Assembly (NCBI RefSeq): GCF_003590715.1
Contig: NZ_QQVY01000003.1
Span: 62,001 to 126,000, forward strand
DNA: 64,000 bases
Source: Paracoccus sp. JM45
GTDB taxonomy: Bacteria; Pseudomonadota; Alphaproteobacteria; Rhodobacterales; Rhodobacteraceae
Direction: 5' to 3'
The position numbers were made by a program, and so were the translations under genes. Below, piece after piece: positions 63,787-64,000 of this stretch (the stretch's first letter is position 1; every line of letters starts with the position of its first letter). The notes under the pieces are model-generated. The model did not search any database, was not told where the DNA came from, and saw nothing but the letters and a program-made list of their open reading frames with translations.

Positions 63787-64000
63787 ATGAGCCTTAGATC
63801 AATCCTGATACATCCCGACCCGCGGCTTAAAAAAGTGGCGGAACCGATCGCGCGCATCACGCCCGAGATCGAGACATTGGCCACCGATATGCTGGCCACC
63901 ATGTACGAGGCGCCCGGCATCGGCCTGGCCGCGCCCCAGATCGGCATCAATGCCCGCATCTTCGTCATGGATGCTACCCGCGATCCCGATGCGGAAGCCG
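63787..64000 (+). CDS. def: Peptide deformylase, N-terminal fragment (cut by window edge)
   Basis: The first 71 codons are present, running off the right edge. They show LIHPDPRLKKVAEPI and the metal-proximal GIGLAAPQIG motif, preceded by LATDMLATMYEAPGIG. Peptide deformylase removes the formyl group from nascent N-terminal methionine. The remaining EGCLS and HExxH motifs are beyond the window. Divergent from the MalY/PatB gene by 79 bases. Confidence 0.93.
   Translation, partial: MSLRSILIHPDPRLKKVAEPIARITPEIETLATDMLATMYEAPGIGLAAPQIGINARIFVMDATRDPDAEA

Noticed and set aside
1..64000. tRNA or rRNA genes, CRISPR arrays, insertion sequences, prophage or defence islands
   Set aside because: I saw no cloverleaf with a GTTCRANNC arm, no regularly spaced direct repeats, and no transposase, integrase or restriction genes. 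Absence by eye is not proof.

Overview
The window is chromosomal DNA from an alphaproteobacterium, most probably a member of the Rhodobacterales (Rhodobacteraceae/Paracoccaceae, Paracoccus-like). The evidence is a GC-rich, densely packed sequence with almost every gap under 200 bases, alphaproteobacterial families (DUF2794, DUF1491, the 50-residue aa3-oxidase subunit IV, TIGR02302/DUF4175, a DUF1127-like protein), phaA/phaB, a methylsuccinyl-CoA dehydrogenase typical of the ethylmalonyl-CoA pathway, and a GC-rich intergenic hairpin element at 55167-55210 of a kind I associate with this order. No rRNA, tRNA, CRISPR array, insertion sequence or prophage was recognised. The species cannot be fixed from the sequence alone.

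Layout. 1-4200: the start of NAD synthetase (minus, cut by the edge), an exported protein made of 18 MORN repeats, and the YcjX/YcjF-type pair. 4293-9455: HrpB helicase, DUF2794, two tandem I78-type lipoproteins and a glutamate-dehydrogenase-family enzyme. 9459-17089: Sua5/TsaC, an acyl-CoA dehydrogenase overlapping an MBL-fold hydrolase, cytochrome oxidase subunit IV, an unassigned lipoprotein, AzlCD, an acetyltransferase, a membrane protein and GreA. 17330-26699: ETF-ubiquinone oxidoreductase, then a long co-directional run: TPR protein, ispE, pdxJ, acpS, lepB, rnc, era, DUF1491, rarD. 26700-27987 is the one stretch that looks foreign: an AT-rich spacer and a Hint-domain protein whose 5' end appears frameshifted. 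28071-35730: recO, a META lipoprotein, mcd, then TauE/SafE - dapE - acetyltransferase - RNase R. 35768-41711: AtoE, a type I secretion MFP/ABC pair, and MlaA-MlaC. 41786-48126: class A penicillin-binding protein, AmtB, polyprenyl diphosphate synthase, DUF2007 - TrmN6 - YdcH. 48200-52306: phaB, phaA, an EAL protein, tag and a TlpA-like thioredoxin. 52329-57650: argH - small LptM-like lipoprotein - lysA - TIGR02302 protein. 57659-64000: zinc-ribbon protein, ftsE - ftsX - plsC, a DUF1127-like protein, a short ORF with a strong ribosome-binding site, accA, a MalY/PatB aminotransferase and the start of peptide deformylase.

Functional themes. Envelope biogenesis recurs: PBP1A, DapE and LysA for peptidoglycan precursors, FtsEX, LepB, MlaA/MlaC, the LptM-like lipoprotein, PlsC, AccA and AcpS. 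Acyl-CoA and carbon storage metabolism is the second theme: PhaA and PhaB make (R)-3-hydroxybutyryl-CoA from acetyl-CoA, Mcd acts in the ethylmalonyl-CoA pathway that starts from the same pool, AtoE may import short-chain fatty acids, and ETF-QO passes electrons from acyl-CoA dehydrogenases (two in the window) to ubiquinone. RNA maturation and translation are served by Rnc, Era, RNase R, TrmN6, Sua5, GreA and peptide deformylase.

I did not find a clearly new multi-gene system. The items most worth following are the damaged Hint-domain gene, the LptM-like lipoprotein between argH and lysA, the MORN-repeat exported protein, and a possible 25-residue peptide upstream of the DUF1127-like gene. 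Start sites were chosen from visible ribosome-binding sites, signal peptides and overlaps; protein family calls rest on recognised motifs, with no database search possible.
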